Counted from the first letter of the stretch, positions 25,600 through 36,555 are shown. The stretch is DNA of 64,000 nucleotides from Emydura subglobosa (GCA_007922225.1 ML679956.1:19904689-19968688); one strand, 5' to 3'. Made by a program: numbers and translations. Notes: generated by a model from the sequence alone, not told the origin.

Positions 25600-27600
25600 C
25601 AGAGAGATGTGAAGTATTGCAGTATATTCAGGATAAGAAGAAACCAGTGGTTAGGAATTAAGTGATTAATGCTGAGCTACAATAGATCAAATACTTGAAC
25701 AGTCAATTAGAGGGGGGAGGAAGGAGAGAGAGAGGAGATAAAGGAGGAGATAAAGTACTGGAACTCAGCTGCTCAACAAAAGTGTGTGGAAAGACACCAA
25801 AAGAGAGAGATCATGCAGTGGATTTTGTCTTTCCTGGGTGGTTATATACTAATGGCGAAAGATGCAGAACTGGAATTTAGCCATCTGGGAGAGAAAGACT
25901 AATGAACAGATATTAAGTACTGGAGCACAATCTGTCTAGAGAGAGACCCCACTGAGTATGGTAGATCAAGTTCTTAAACCTGATTATTGCAACTAAAATA
26001 AAAGTGTCTGATTCTCCTTACATTTTCATTGGTTTTATATAGGTGTAACTTACTTGACTTCAAAGAAATTACTCCTTATTTATGACCAGGTAGATAGAAG
26101 AGAAAGTCAGGCATGGTGTCTCTTGCTTCCTATGAAAAAAGAGCAATGACCAAACTGTATTGCACTGCAGTTCATTAATATTATCTAATGCCTACAAAAA
26201 TGTTTACACTCCCATTTAATTTTACGATGGCATCTTAAGTTTTATATGGCAACAGACTTAGCATGTGGTCAGATTTATTACAATAGTATCTGAAGCTTAT
26301 GCAAAGAATAAATAGAGATGAAATACTCAGGTACCAGCTATCTCAACTTTAGGATCACTATGGCCCATTAGGTTCCTACCTTTCTTTCCTTGCAGCTGAA
26401 TGCTTAAAAACTTGTGATTAAAAGGAGATGAATATAAAAATGATCAGTCTTAATCTTCATGTCCCTGTAACTCTAGCTGTTTCATTCAGTGTTCCTTTAT
26501 TTCCTTGAAAACATGGAGCCTCTGTTCCTCTTTGCTTGTAGTGCTATAGTTATACCTCAAGATATCTTATGTATGAATAAACAAATACATCTGGGGACAA
26601 ATCCTGTCAAGGATTTGAGTAGTCCCACTGAAGTATATATTGTATTAGCACAAGAAAAGCTGAAAGCAGCACTACTGAGCTTTTTCCACTTGCAAAATCA
26701 TAGTTTCAGAAAAAAAATATTTTGTGACAATGCCCTCTAAGGTGCATTTGCAACAGAGTTATTGTGGGAATTTGCTACTGATTCACAAAGAAATCTTAGT
26801 TTACAAATAGCATAGCTAACTCATAAGCTTTATGATAATGGGTACACTTCCTCCCCTTTCTACCATATTAGTCAGCTATATATAAAATTGATTTGACAAA
26901 AACATTGTAGATAAAAGTACAGTCTATATATTCCTTAGTATCAAAATTAAGAAGGAATTCACGGAAACAAGACAGTGCAAATAGCATGTCAATGATCTAG
27001 CCAGATGATAAGATGCAATAACATATTGGAGTTTTTCACCATATGCTGAGATTGCAGCTGAAACAACAATCTCCTCATCTTTTAATCTGGAGGTTTTATG
27101 TCTTCTCTCCACGTAGTTGTAGGTGCTGACCCCACTGCTGGAAGGAGTAGATAAGGATAATGTTTTAATCTGTATGTTAATTATTTAAATTATTACCGTA
27201 AACAGATAGTTTTAAAAACTTAAAGTTCTAAAAAAATGTCTCCCATTTGAAGCGCAGTGTGTATTTGTGTATTATTTCTAAAGGAAGGGATCTTTCTAAA
27301 GATTCATACATTATGGATGCCTTACATGACACAGAATATGTCATGCTCCATGTACTAGTGAAATGGAAGAATTATTCCATACACCGTTGGAGAATGGGAA
27401 ATAAATTTCTTTTCCCCTCTTGAATGAAACATTTTAGAATCTTGGTTAATGCATGTGTCTGAGGTTTCCCTGCTCTTTTTGTTTGCAGCTTTCTCCCATT
27501 AAAGTTTTTAATGGTAAACATCTGAGAAGCTGATATAGTGGAAAAGAGAAACAGTGGTTAAATACACAGTACTGGTACCAGTTCCGTCCAGACTTTGTCC
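25600..27600. other. Unassigned non-coding sequence
   Basis: No gene was seen. A phrase near 26.60 kb (gatttgagtagtcccactg) resembles the palindromic repeat discussed for 48.6 kb. Confidence 0.45.
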
Positions 27601-27657
27601 TGACCCACCAACTTCAGATTTCGAACCAATCAATACCTTCAAGTCAGTGGCACAGCT

Positions 27658-28280
27658 ATGGGCACCTGCACGGCCCCACAGTATACCAACATTTTTATGG
27701 CTGACCTAGAACAACGTTTCCTCAAAACTGGTCCCCAAGCACCTCTGCTTTACCTACACTACATTGATGACATTTTCATCATCTGGACCCACGGGAAAGA
27801 GTCCCTCGAAGAATTCCATGGGGATTTCAATAATTTCCACCCCACCATCAACCTCAGCCTGGACCAATCCACATAAGAAATCCACTTCCTGGACACTACA
27901 ATACAAATAAAGGATGGTCACATTAATACCACCCAATACCAAAAACCAACTGACCGCAATGCATATCTTCATGCCTCCAGCTTCTACCCTGGACACATTA
28001 CATGATCCATTGTCTACAGCCAAGCCTTAAGACACAACCAGATTTGCTCTGATCCCTCAGACAGAGACAAATACCTACAGGATCTCCATAAAACATTCTT
28101 AAAACTACAATACCCACCTGGAGAGGTGAAGAAACAAATTGACAGAGCCAGACTGGTACCCAGAAGTCACCTACTACAGGACAGACCCAACAAAGAAAAC
28201 AACAGAACACAACTGGCCATCACCTACAGCCCCCAACTGAAATCTCTCCAACACATCATTAAAGGTCTACAACTATCCTA
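27658..28280 (+). pseudogene. Penelope-like reverse transcriptase, C-terminal remnant
   Basis: The translation shows MGTCTAPQYTNIFMADLE (the conserved block before the catalytic loop), then YIDDIF at 27760-27771. The two aspartates of the YxDD box are intact. A further block is FLDTTIQIKDG. The frame is stopped by TAA at 27874-27876 and TGA near 28003 and then runs on in the same register. RT of this class copies its RNA at a nicked target. With the N-terminal finger and palm motifs absent and stops in frame, this copy cannot encode an active enzyme. Confidence 0.85.
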
Positions 28281-28479
28281 GCAGATGATCCCTCACTCGC
28301 TCAAGCTGTGGGAGGCAGACCTATCCTTGCTTACAGACAGCCCCCCAACCTGAAACAGATACTCACCAGCAACCATACACCATTCAAGAAGAACACCAAC
28401 CCAGGAACCATACCCTTGCAACAAACCCCATTGCCAGCTCTGCCCACACATCGACTCTAGTAACACCATCACAGGTCCT

Positions 28480-28785
28480 AACCACATCAGCCATACCATA
28501 AGGAGCTTATTCACCTGCACATCTACTAATGTAATATATGCCATCATGTGCCAGCAATGCCCCTCTGCCATATACATTGGCCAAACCGGACTGTCATTAT
28601 GCAAAAGAATAAACAGACACAAATCAGACATAAAAAATGGTAACATCCATAAACCAGTCAGAGAGCACTTCAGTCTCTCAGGACACTCTGTAGCTGACTT
28701 GAAAGTTGCCATACTTCTACAAAAAAAACTTCAAAAACACACTTCAAAGAGAAACTGCAGAGCTGGAACTCGTATGCAAACTTGA
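28480..28785 (+). pseudogene. GIY-YIG endonuclease domain of the Penelope-like element
   Basis: The frame reads NVIYAIMCQQC (GIY-equivalent plus a CxxC pair) and then AIYIGQTGLSLCKRINRHKS. That gives the YIG motif at 28573-28581, followed by the conserved Arg and His spacing of the family. The domain itself is uninterrupted from about 28495 to 28782 and is in the same register as the RT remnant. A Cys-rich stretch upstream (PHCQLCPHI) resembles the zinc-binding linker of Neptune-type Penelope elements. In the family this domain nicks target DNA to prime reverse transcription. In this copy it is cut off from a usable RT by stops. Confidence 0.85.
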
Positions 28786-28995
28786 CACAATCAAACTGGA
28801 TCTAAATAGGGACTTGGAATGATTATCTCATTACTAGAAGTAATTGTCACTGTTCACAGATTTTCACCTCCTAATCAATGGTTGTGAATAGGCCTCAACT
28901 ACTCTAACTGAATGGACTTTGCTTATACCTAACTTCCCCATTGTTGTTCCTTATCTTTAGATGTGTATATATATACCCCCAATCTGATTTCTATT

Positions 28996-29125
28996 CCTTA
29001 CATCTGATGAAGTGGTTTACAACCCACGAAAGTTTATGCCTGCAGAAATTAAATTTGTTATTCTTTAAAGTGCTCCAGGACTCTCGTTGTTTTTGCTGTA
29101 TACAGACTAACATGCCTACATCCCT
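28996..29125 (+). repeat. 3' tail of the Penelope-like element
   Basis: This is the tail also found at 19612-19710 in the opposite orientation. It runs from 'catctgatgaag' to 'acatgcctacatccc'. Confidence 0.8.
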
Positions 29126-29689
29126 AGAACTTTTCTACAAAGAGACATTTTCATGTTTCTTCAAATGTTTAGTGCTTACCAAGAACTACAACAATATTCA
29201 TTTTGGGGGCATACAATATAGCTGAGTACACTATCTTAGAGCCAGGAGAATGCACCTAGAGAAAAGTGGAACTTTCTCAAACTTGGTGGGTCCCAATACT
29301 CTCCTAGTCTAACTTCATTGTCTTTAGTGGCGTTATGGTGAGGGTGAACTTGAGTCAGTAACCTAGGCCTGGTCTACACTGGTGATGGAGGTTGACGTAA
29401 CATCACTTACACTGGTATGGCAGTTCCGTCGACTTAAACCACGGCAAAAGTTGACGTAATAAAACCACCTCCGCAAGTGGTGTAGCACCTAAATCGATTT
29501 TATTGGGTCGATTTTGCATCAGTGTAGACAGAGCGTAACGTAATTCGATTTAATGGCCTCCAGGAGGTATCCCACAATGCCCTGTTGTGATCACTCTGGG
29601 CATTTGCACTCTGCTGTTACATGGTCACGCTACCTGGAAATGGCCCCTCCCCTCATGCCCCGGGAAAATTTGAATTTTCATTTCCTGTG

Positions 29690-30256
29690 CAGCCAGCGTG
29701 GAGAGAGCTTTGTCGCTGGACTCCTCATAGCTACTACAAGACCCAAACGCGCTCCAGCATGGAGTTGACCGGAGGTCTTAGATCTCATCGGTCTTTGGAG
29801 CGAGGAGTCCTTTATGGCTCAGCTCAGAGTCAGCAAAAGGAATTTGGACATTTACGGGAAGGTATCCCAGGGCATGCTGGAGAAGGGACACAACAGGGAC
29901 GTGCAGCAGTGCCACATGAAGATCAAGGAGCTGTATCAGTCAAATTCAGGAAGCCAGGGAAGCTTACAGCCATTCTGGCTCCTCACCAAGAACATGCCGC
30001 TTCTACGAGGAGCTGCATGCAATTGTCGGTGGCGACCCCACCACTATGACACCCCGCAGCATCGATTCCTCTGCTAGATCGTAGTCCATGGACAATGATG
30101 AGGACTTTCTGGATGGGAAGGAGGAGGGGGCTAAGGAGAGCAGGGTGCAGGAGAGGGGGGTGTCCGTTCTCTCTGAAAGTCAGGACATATTCCTGACCGC
30201 AGAGCAGTCCAGCAGCACACAGGACAACAATAATGATCCCAGGGAAGGCACAACTG
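29690..30256 (+). pseudogene. Harbinger Myb/trihelix DNA-binding protein, exon 1 (broken)
   Basis: In one register the translation reads TRPKRAPAWS, a TGA stop (29766-29768), then PEVLDLIGLWSEESF, NLDIYGKVSQGMLEKGHNRD and QCHMKIKELYQS. This is the three-helix Myb/SANT-like layout with its conserved Trp residues, seen in the accessory protein of Harbinger elements. After about 29950 the register changes by a frameshift; RTCRFYEELHAIVGGD follows, then a TAG at 30082-30084 and an acidic stretch (MDNDEDFLDGKEEG). In the family this protein binds the transposon ends and carries the nuclease into the nucleus. The true start is not determined. Confidence 0.75.
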
Positions 30257-31145
30257 GTGAGGTTTTTTTTTTTTTGTTTTTGTTTTTTCTTAGCAGTTTT
30301 GTCCTTTTAAAAAGGGGGGGGGGGAGGGAGCGGAGGAAGGGAAATTCAGGCATTTAGCGGACTTTACTGGGAGGTTACCCCCAGAACAGATTATTTATGT
30401 GCAGAGATATGTTCCGAGAATCATCAGTTGATATCTCAAGGAAACTTTCATGTAGGTAATCTGTTATCCTCTGCCCAAGGTTTTGGGGGAGGTCAGCCTT
30501 ATTCCTTCCTCCCCGGCAGGATACTTTGCTGCGCCATGCTGCAATTGAGGGAGCTGGCATCATGGCGGAACACAGCACAGCGGCATAAGGGCCAGGCTGG
30601 TACCCCGCTGCGTGCAGCAAATCTTCCCTTTCCTTGTGCGTTACCCTCAGGAGACTGATATCGCTCATGGTCACTTAGGGAAGATGGCGCATGTTTAAAA
30701 TACACGAGCTGTACAGCAGATACCCTGTACCTCTGTACCCCATTGTAGTGTCCTACCAAGTCACTTTAATTGTTTTGATTTGGTTTCAGAAGAGACTATT
30801 AAACCCCCCCCCTTCTCCATGCTGTCTTCAGATCTCTTGTGGCCGCCTCGTGACAAAACGGTCATCCAAATTAAACCATGTTGCCCAGGCACCCCTCTAA
30901 TACTGAGCATTTGAAATGAACTTTTTAAAGATCTTTAATCCTCTCTATAGTACAGTGAAGTGCCCCCGGCTTACCATCTCTGTAATGGCACAACGAGCCA
31001 ACCCTTCTGGGATGTTAGGAATGGAATGAGGGGCTGGGTTTGCCTTGTGCACTGCAAGTGGAGTATTTTATACATTGTTGCAGTTGTTTCATTTTCTTGG
31101 ATCTGCTAACAATGGCAACCTTGTGCATTTCTTTTCGTTCTGTAG
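30257..31145 (+). other. Predicted intron of the Harbinger Myb gene
   Basis: The donor is CTG|GTGAGG at 30256/30257 and the acceptor is TTCTGTAG|ACACC at 31145/31146. Joining keeps the register from the acidic end of exon 1 into the coiled-coil region of exon 2. T-tracts (30263-30290) and G-tracts (30314-30324) lie just inside the donor. The splice is inferred from signals and frame only. Confidence 0.6.
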
Positions 31146-31551
31146 ACACCTCGGCCTTGGCCCAACCCTCTAGAAATGCTGCAGAAAGACTATCGCAGAT
31201 TAGAAAGAGGAAAAAAAATCAAGAGACAACATGTTTGGCAAGCTCATGAATGCCTCAGCGGCCGCAGAGACAGAGTTCAGAGTGTGGCGGCTGACTTTGT
31301 CCCAGAATATGGACAAGGAGAGTCGCAGAGAAATGCAGGACCATGATCGCAGTACCATGCAGGAGATGCTGCGAATCATGCATGACCAGGTAGACATGGT
31401 CCAGCAGCTTGTGGAGCTTCAAGAGGAGCAGAGGCCGGACAGAGTCCCACTGCAGCCCTTCCATGACACTCCTCCGCCTATGGCTTTGCTGCCCTGCCCC
31501 TCCCCCACCTCAAGAGGTCTCAGAGGAGAATGGCCAGGCTGCAGTATGTGA
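31146..31551 (+). pseudogene. Harbinger Myb/trihelix protein, exon 2 (frameshifted)
   Basis: It begins DTSALAQPSRNAAERLSQIR and continues into KRKKNQ at an A-run (about 31209-31217). There the register is lost to a TGA. The downstream coiled coil (SRREMQDHDRSTMQEMLRIM, QQLVELQEEQRPD) is in another frame up to 31551. A one-base indel in the A-run is the simplest explanation. The Gln/Glu/Arg-rich helix and Pro-rich end fit the C-terminal part of Harbinger Myb proteins. Confidence 0.7.
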
Positions 31552-31685
31552 TGCACTCCACCCCGGTGGAGGCGAGCAGAAAGCAGCGGTGGCCCCGCTG
31601 ACAGCTGGCCTGCAAGAAACCATGCTACCCCTTGAGACTGTGAATGAGCACAAACCCTCTCCCCTCCATGACTTGAATGTTCATA

Positions 31686-31691
31686 AATAAA
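31686..31691 (+). terminator. Polyadenylation signal, plus-strand Myb gene
   Basis: AATAAA lies about 135 bp after the end of the Myb reading frame. Confidence 0.6.
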
Positions 31692-31716
31692 AGTTTGTAT
31701 CATTTCAACACATTTC

Positions 31717-31722
31717 TTTATT
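31717..31722 (-). terminator. Polyadenylation signal, minus-strand nuclease gene
   Basis: AATAAA on the minus strand (tttatt on +) lies about 95 bp past the nuclease stop, so the two convergent transcripts would overlap by a few tens of bases. Confidence 0.55.
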
Positions 31723-31815
31723 AAATCGTATCTTGTTTGGGAGGGATTTGGAGAGTACTGATATCGATGGTGGGGGGGATGTTGAACAAAGGCAAACAAC
31801 ATACAGGAACAGAAC

Positions 31816-33078
31816 TCAGTCCTGCATCTCATTGCAGAACCTGGTTTTCAAAGCTTCCCTAATGCAAAGCACTCTGCGGTTAGCTCTCAGCATATTGCTG
31901 GCATCGGGTTGCTCATAATTGGCAGCCAGTCTTTTTGCCTCCACAGCCCAACCCTGGGGGAATCTCTCCCCCTTCGCTTCACACACATTACGAAGAACGC
32001 AGCATGCAGATATCACCAAAGGGAGGTTCTTTTTGCTCATGTCCAGCCTAGTAAGCAGACTCCTCCATGTGGCCTTTAAACGACCACACGCACATTCAAC
32101 AACTATTCTGCAAGTGCTTAACCTGTTATTAAAACACTCCTTGTTGCTGTCAAGGTGCCCGGTGTATGGCTTCATTAGCCAAGGGAACAAGGGGTAAGCA
32201 GGATCCCCCAGGTCACTATTGGCATTTCCACACCCCCGGTGTGAATTTTTTGGTCAGGGAAGAAAGTGCCCACCTGCCTGTTAGAGAACAGCCTGAATTC
32301 CAAAACGTGCATGCGTCATGCACCTTCCCAGACCACCCCACATAGATGTGGGTGAAATGACCCCTGTGATCCACAAGGCCCTGCAGGACCATGGAAAAGT
32401 ACCCCTTGTGGTTTATGTTCTTGGTTGCTAAGATAGGGATGTGCGTCCCATCAATGGCCCCCCCACAGTTTGGGAACCCCATCATGGCAAACCCATCCAC
32501 TATGTCCTGTACATTTCCCAAACTCATTAGCCTTTGTAGCAGAAGTCTATTGATGGCCCTGCACACTTGATCATGGCAGCACCCACTGTAGATTTACTGA
32601 CTCCGAATTGATTCCCAACCGAGCGGTAACAGTCAGGGGTTGCCAGCTCCCACAGAGCGATGGCGACTCTCTTCTCCACCGTCACAGCTTGTCTTAAGTG
32701 AGTATTCACGCGTTTCAGGGACTGGGCCAGCTCCAAGAAAAGTTCAAGGAAAGTGGCCTTTCAGATATGAAAGTTTTGCAGCCACTGATCATCATCCCAC
32801 AGCTGCATAATGATGCGGTCCCACCAGTCAGTGCTTGTTTCCCGGGACCAGAACCAGTGCTCAACAAACTGCAGATGTTGCGTTATGGCCTGCAACAATC
32901 GGGAATTGTTCTGCATGATGGCTTGTAGCAGGGCTACCTTGGTGGCATTGCAGTTGCCTGTGCTTCGGTTTCTTGCTCTACTTTGAAAATACTCAATGAT
33001 AAGCCGTGATGTATTTGTAAAACACAATAATAGTGCAGAGTTGAGCTGGCTCCATGTCTCCGCAGCAATGGCGAGCAA
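31816..33078 (-). pseudogene. HARBI1-like DDE nuclease of Harbinger (broken)
   Basis: From the 5' side (minus strand): an N-terminal helical region ending in WWDRIIMQLWDDDQWLQNF, an in-frame TGA (32761-32763), a helix-turn-helix-like block (TVEKRVAIALWELATPDCYR), then the DDE_Tnp_4 nuclease. Catalytic residues are visible: Asp in GGAIDGTHIP (codon 32450-32452), Asp in GKVHDA (32315-32317) and Glu in RIVVECACGRLK (32095-32097). Frameshifts occur near 32560 and between 32216 and 32190. The stop is at 31816. The triad is intact at residue level, but the frame is broken at least three times. The family cuts and joins transposon ends at TWA targets and needs the Myb partner encoded on the other strand. 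Confidence 0.85.
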
Positions 33079-33459
33079 GTGACATAAACGGTGTGAAAAT
33101 CAGTTTCCTGTTTGCGGGAAGAAGGGAGGAGGAAGGACCCTTGCATCCTGGGATGATGAAACTCATCCCAACACCCACCGCAGCTAGTTGAACTGTGGGA
33201 TAGCAACCCACAGTACACTGCTTTGAATGTCGACATAAGTGTGGCGAGTGTGGACGCACGAGCCCAGCACAAAGAGCGTGGTGTGTACATGCTCCAGCGA
33301 CTTCTAAAAATCGGTGGGTGAAAGTCGACTTTAAGTCGACTTCACTCTGCAGTGTAGACATACCCTTAGATGCTGTCTTGTGAAGCTGTGAAGTTATCTG
33401 AGCAGGACCTATAAGCTCTGGCTATGTGCTAGCAAAACATGCAAATGTAAAGACATCAC

Positions 33460-33478
33460 TGAAGTGCCCCCCCCCCCG
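33460..33478 (+). repeat. C-homopolymer tract
   Basis: A run of about 12 C lies shortly after the right Harbinger end. Confidence 0.8.
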
Positions 33479-33959
33479 GTACATCAGTTGGGACATATTC
33501 TGTCATCATTATGCCCATTTTCTTGATTTTTTTCTTAACCCTGGATTTTGAAAGTTTAACAATATACTCCATTCTTTCTTTTCCCTATGGGAATAATGGA
33601 GGAAAGAATTATTGGTCCCCCCGCAATTACAGTTTGTCATCATGAAGGCCAAAATCCAGGCCCCACCGAAATCAGTGGTAAAATTTTTCTAACAGAGATC
33701 TCCTAAAGCTGTGGATAAATTTGAATAGATACGTAAATATCTGTAAATTTGCATAACTTTTAGGGACCCATTTTTTCTTTACATTGTTCATAGGGATTCC
33801 TGCTGGAGACAGTGGCAAAAGACACCGACATGCTTAAAGTCTAGGATTTGCTATTAGCATAGTCTCCACTGAAATTTGCTTGTATAACTGATCACTTAAA
33901 TGGCAAAAAATTGTAAAGGCATTGATATGCAAAGTGACATTTTAGTGGCAGATAGGAAA

Positions 33960-34795
33960 ATGAAATGTTCATAGAAAATGTAAGAGGAAAATAATTCTGA
34001 ATATCTATTCATTGGGAGGGGGAAACTGGAAAACAATCATACTGAAAGAAACCTAGAGATGATAGTAGAGAACACATTAGACTCCATCTTGCAATGCAAT
34101 ATGACAGTTAAAAAGCCACAGGGAAAAAGTGGGATACATATATCAGAAGTTTTGCATAGCAGAGCATGGAAGCAATACAGTCTCTGTAGCCCTTCTGTGA
34201 CTGTACCTGTGGTATTGAGTTCACTTCTGGACACTCTCCTAACTCTTAGTCCCCTTTGAACATCCCTGATTACATTAACCAAAAATAAATAAATAAAATA
34301 ACAATTAGAAGAAAATGACGTATATGTTCAGGGGTTGGGGGACTACTGATTTATTATAAGGACAATTTAAAAGAGCTAAATGTATATAGTTTGGCTAAGC
34401 AAAACTAAGCTGATATATGATAAAACCACAAGTATTTGAATAAATTAGTAACATCTACTTGTCCTCTCTCAGGAGAGAGAGAGAGGAATTATTTAGGATC
34501 TGGTCCTGCCTGTGAGTAAATATAAGTATCTAAATTAGCTTGTTGACTTGAAGGAGACTACTTATCTGTGTAAGGAATTGCAGGTTCAGGCTTTAAAAAT
34601 AACGTCCTAAGGGAAGTGGAAGGAACTATCAATGGGTACAGTTAAAAATAGATTGGACAAAACACTAAAAATACTAGGAAGTTAACCAATGGAGTTACAG
34701 TGATTTACATCAGCTCAGGCTTTGGCCTGTAATGTTCTTCACTGGCAAAGAGATGGATTAGATGACTAGATCTTTTCCAGCTATAATATCTTAAG
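33960..34795 (+). mobile_element. Ancient CR1 LINE, 3' part
   Basis: Three blocks in order match the end of CR1 ORF2 and its 3' UTR in strongly decayed form. The first contains 'actgaaagaaacctagagatgatagt'. The second contains 'gatttattataaggac' and 'agtttggctaagcaaaac'. The third contains 'aatagattggacaaaacac' and 'gatggattagatgactag'. It is clearly older than the 57.6-kb copy. The tail is lost. Confidence 0.7.
34490..34575 (+). repeat. Fragment resembling the palindromic amniote repeat
   Basis: 'ggatctggtcctgcctgtgagtaa' and 'ttgacttgaaggagactactt' resemble the repeat seen at 48.58-48.71 kb. It lies between CR1 blocks and may be an insertion in the CR1. Confidence 0.3.
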
Positions 34796-34806
34796 GGTAT
34801 GAATAG

Positions 34807-35080
34807 AGCTGGTTTGGAATTTTTCAACAAAACTTTTTTTGCTGGAAAATTTCAATTTGTCAAAACCAAATTTCTATTTTCGAGAAATGCATCAGTTTCA
34901 ACAGAAAAGGTTTATCAGGTTCAGGATAGAATTTCTGGTCAAAACCAGAGTGAAATCCTAGTCAAAGCCCAGATTTAGAGCAAGGACTTGAATTTGTGTC
35001 TTTTACCTCCCAGGTGAATGCGTTAACCATTGAGCTTTTGGCTAATCTGAAAAATTTCTTCATGAAAAATTTCTAAAGGT
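34807..35080. repeat. AT-rich MITE copy containing a tRNA-like core
   Basis: It starts 'agagctggtttggaatttttc' like the other family members. From about 35037 back to 34970 (minus strand) it contains a tRNA-like stretch: a box A-like AGCTCAATGGTTAACGC and a box B-like AATTCAAGTCC. Stems are too decayed for a functional tRNA. It may be a SINE inserted in a MITE or a composite family. Confidence 0.45.
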
Positions 35081-35109
35081 CTCAGTTTTATCTTGATACA
35101 GAATAAAAC

Positions 35110-36555
35110 CAAATGCTTTAAACTTCTAAATTTTTTTGCAGAATGTAATTCTTGTTTTCTGGTCAACATTAGTCATGAAGAAATATTCTTTTCTTGACGT
35201 TGCTATTTCTCCACCTGACTCATACTTTCGCATATGTTAGATTACCATGTGGTGATAGTCCATAAATAAAATCAAGCAAAACACTCACCATAGAAAAAAC
35301 AATGACCGTAACCATTTGCTAACTAGATTTTAATTATTTTATTCTATAGCTTCATGTAATGAATCTTGTATTATGCAGCATTGATTTTCTTACTCTGCAT
35401 CAGAAATGTTGGATGTTAAAATGTCTCATTTTCATATTTGATCTTTTGAATATTGTGATATATATTTAAAGGGAAATATGAAGATATAAAGGTTGAGAAC
35501 ATATTTGAAGTAGAGTTTTCAAGAAAAAAAGGATTAGCATTTTTAGCTGTATATCTTAATTTTTCCACAAAATTTTACTTTCATGAGTTTGAGTAGTGCT
35601 ACAAACAATGCTCTCGGTGACAAAATAGCAGTTAATCATATTCATAGTAGCGTACTATTTTTGGAAAAGCAGAAAATTCTGGCAGTATATGGAACAGTAT
35701 AATTTGAAGCTAATAATATCCATTGTTCAGCAGATACTTGCAAATAGGAATGAGGAAAGACATCCAGATATGATGGACACAAATTAGATATGAGCTTTAA
35801 ATGCAATATGTTTGTTTTTAAAAAAAGCAAAGTAATTTAAGTTTGGACATTTTTACAGAGAGATCTTTTCATGACATCAGGGCTGCAGTCAGGTTTAGGA
35901 CAATATATAAAATTATTCTGGTTTCTCAACAACTCTTCTAAACCCTCTTATAGACTAGGTTGAGGAAGTGGATTGCTTGTCAGAACTCCTTTATTGATGA
36001 CTGATCCATCAGACTATCTACTTTCATCCTAACCTGGTGTGATGACTGTCATCTTGATCTGTACTAAGAAAAAGGGAACTTCAGAGTTAATAACACTGAG
36101 CTAAACTATTAAGTTGAGAACTGTAAGAGAACTGAATTCTCCGTAGATCAGGCACACAGAAGGAAGCATAACACACACTGACCAGTACTTTAAACAAGCA
36201 GCATTTCCCATCCTCTGCCCTGTCCTACAGTAGTGGAAGCAGGAACAATTTACTAATTACTATTATTATAAAATATCTATTGGATATTGGATGATACATT
36301 AGCTTCACATGGTTGCAGTTAAAAATTATATTATTTGTATTAATTGTTTCAACAATACCATGTTTTGATGGTGTATAGTCTGACCTGCATAGAAACCATT
36401 TATTAAAAAAAAGGTAATTCTAAGCAGCTGTGAACTATATTACTGGTATTTCCGACCCACTTCAGAAAGCCGCATAGTTCTTGGTATATCTAAGATATTG
36501 ATTTCTCTAAAACATCCAACAAAACTACTTATAATTTAGTAGTCGTAATTGGGGG
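35110..36555. other. Unassigned AT-rich non-coding sequence
   Basis: No gene or repeat recognised. Confidence 0.5.

Larger units (their letters stand above)
27640..29125 (+). mobile_element. Penelope-like retroelement, 5'-truncated, with GIY-YIG domain
   Basis: The segment encodes the C-terminal part of a Penelope-like reverse transcriptase, a Cys-rich linker, a GIY-YIG endonuclease domain and a 3' tail. The tail (catctgatgaagtggtttac, cgaaagtttatgcc, acagactaacatgcc) recurs in the short insert at 19.6 kb. RT motifs upstream of the AMGTCTAPQ block are missing, so the copy is 5'-truncated. In-frame stops interrupt the protein. No target duplication was located. Confidence 0.88.
29366..33365. 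mobile_element. Harbinger (PIF/Harbinger) DNA transposon, autonomous type, inactive
   Basis: The element is 4.0 kb long. The left end GGCCTGGTCTACACTG is mirrored by the right end, whose inverse is GGGTATGTCTACACTG, so the terminal GTCTACACTG is shared. Flanking trinucleotides are CTA (29363-29365) and TTA (33366-33368), one substitution away from the TWA target duplication of Harbinger. Subterminal repeats of the 'agtgtagac' and 'gtcgac' type occur inside both ends. The interior carries two convergent genes, a Myb/trihelix protein on + and a HARBI1-like nuclease on -, the gene pair expected of an autonomous Harbinger. Both genes carry disabling mutations. Confidence 0.9.

Noticed and set aside
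27998..28712. Minus-strand frames of 70 and 139 codons opposite the Penelope-like element
   Set aside because: They are shadows of the plus-strand Penelope coding sequence.
28800..28990. Promoter-like TATATATATA near 28.96 kb
   Set aside because: It lies within the Penelope-like element's 3' region and is simple AT sequence. No gene starts there.
32993..33361. 122-codon minus-strand frame at the right end of the Harbinger element
   Set aside because: It overlaps the terminal region and includes the inverted repeat. It is more likely the 5' leader of the nuclease gene or a shadow frame than a separate gene.
34970..35040. Functional tRNA gene on the minus strand
   Set aside because: Box A and B-like sequences are present, but stems do not pair and it sits inside a repeat.
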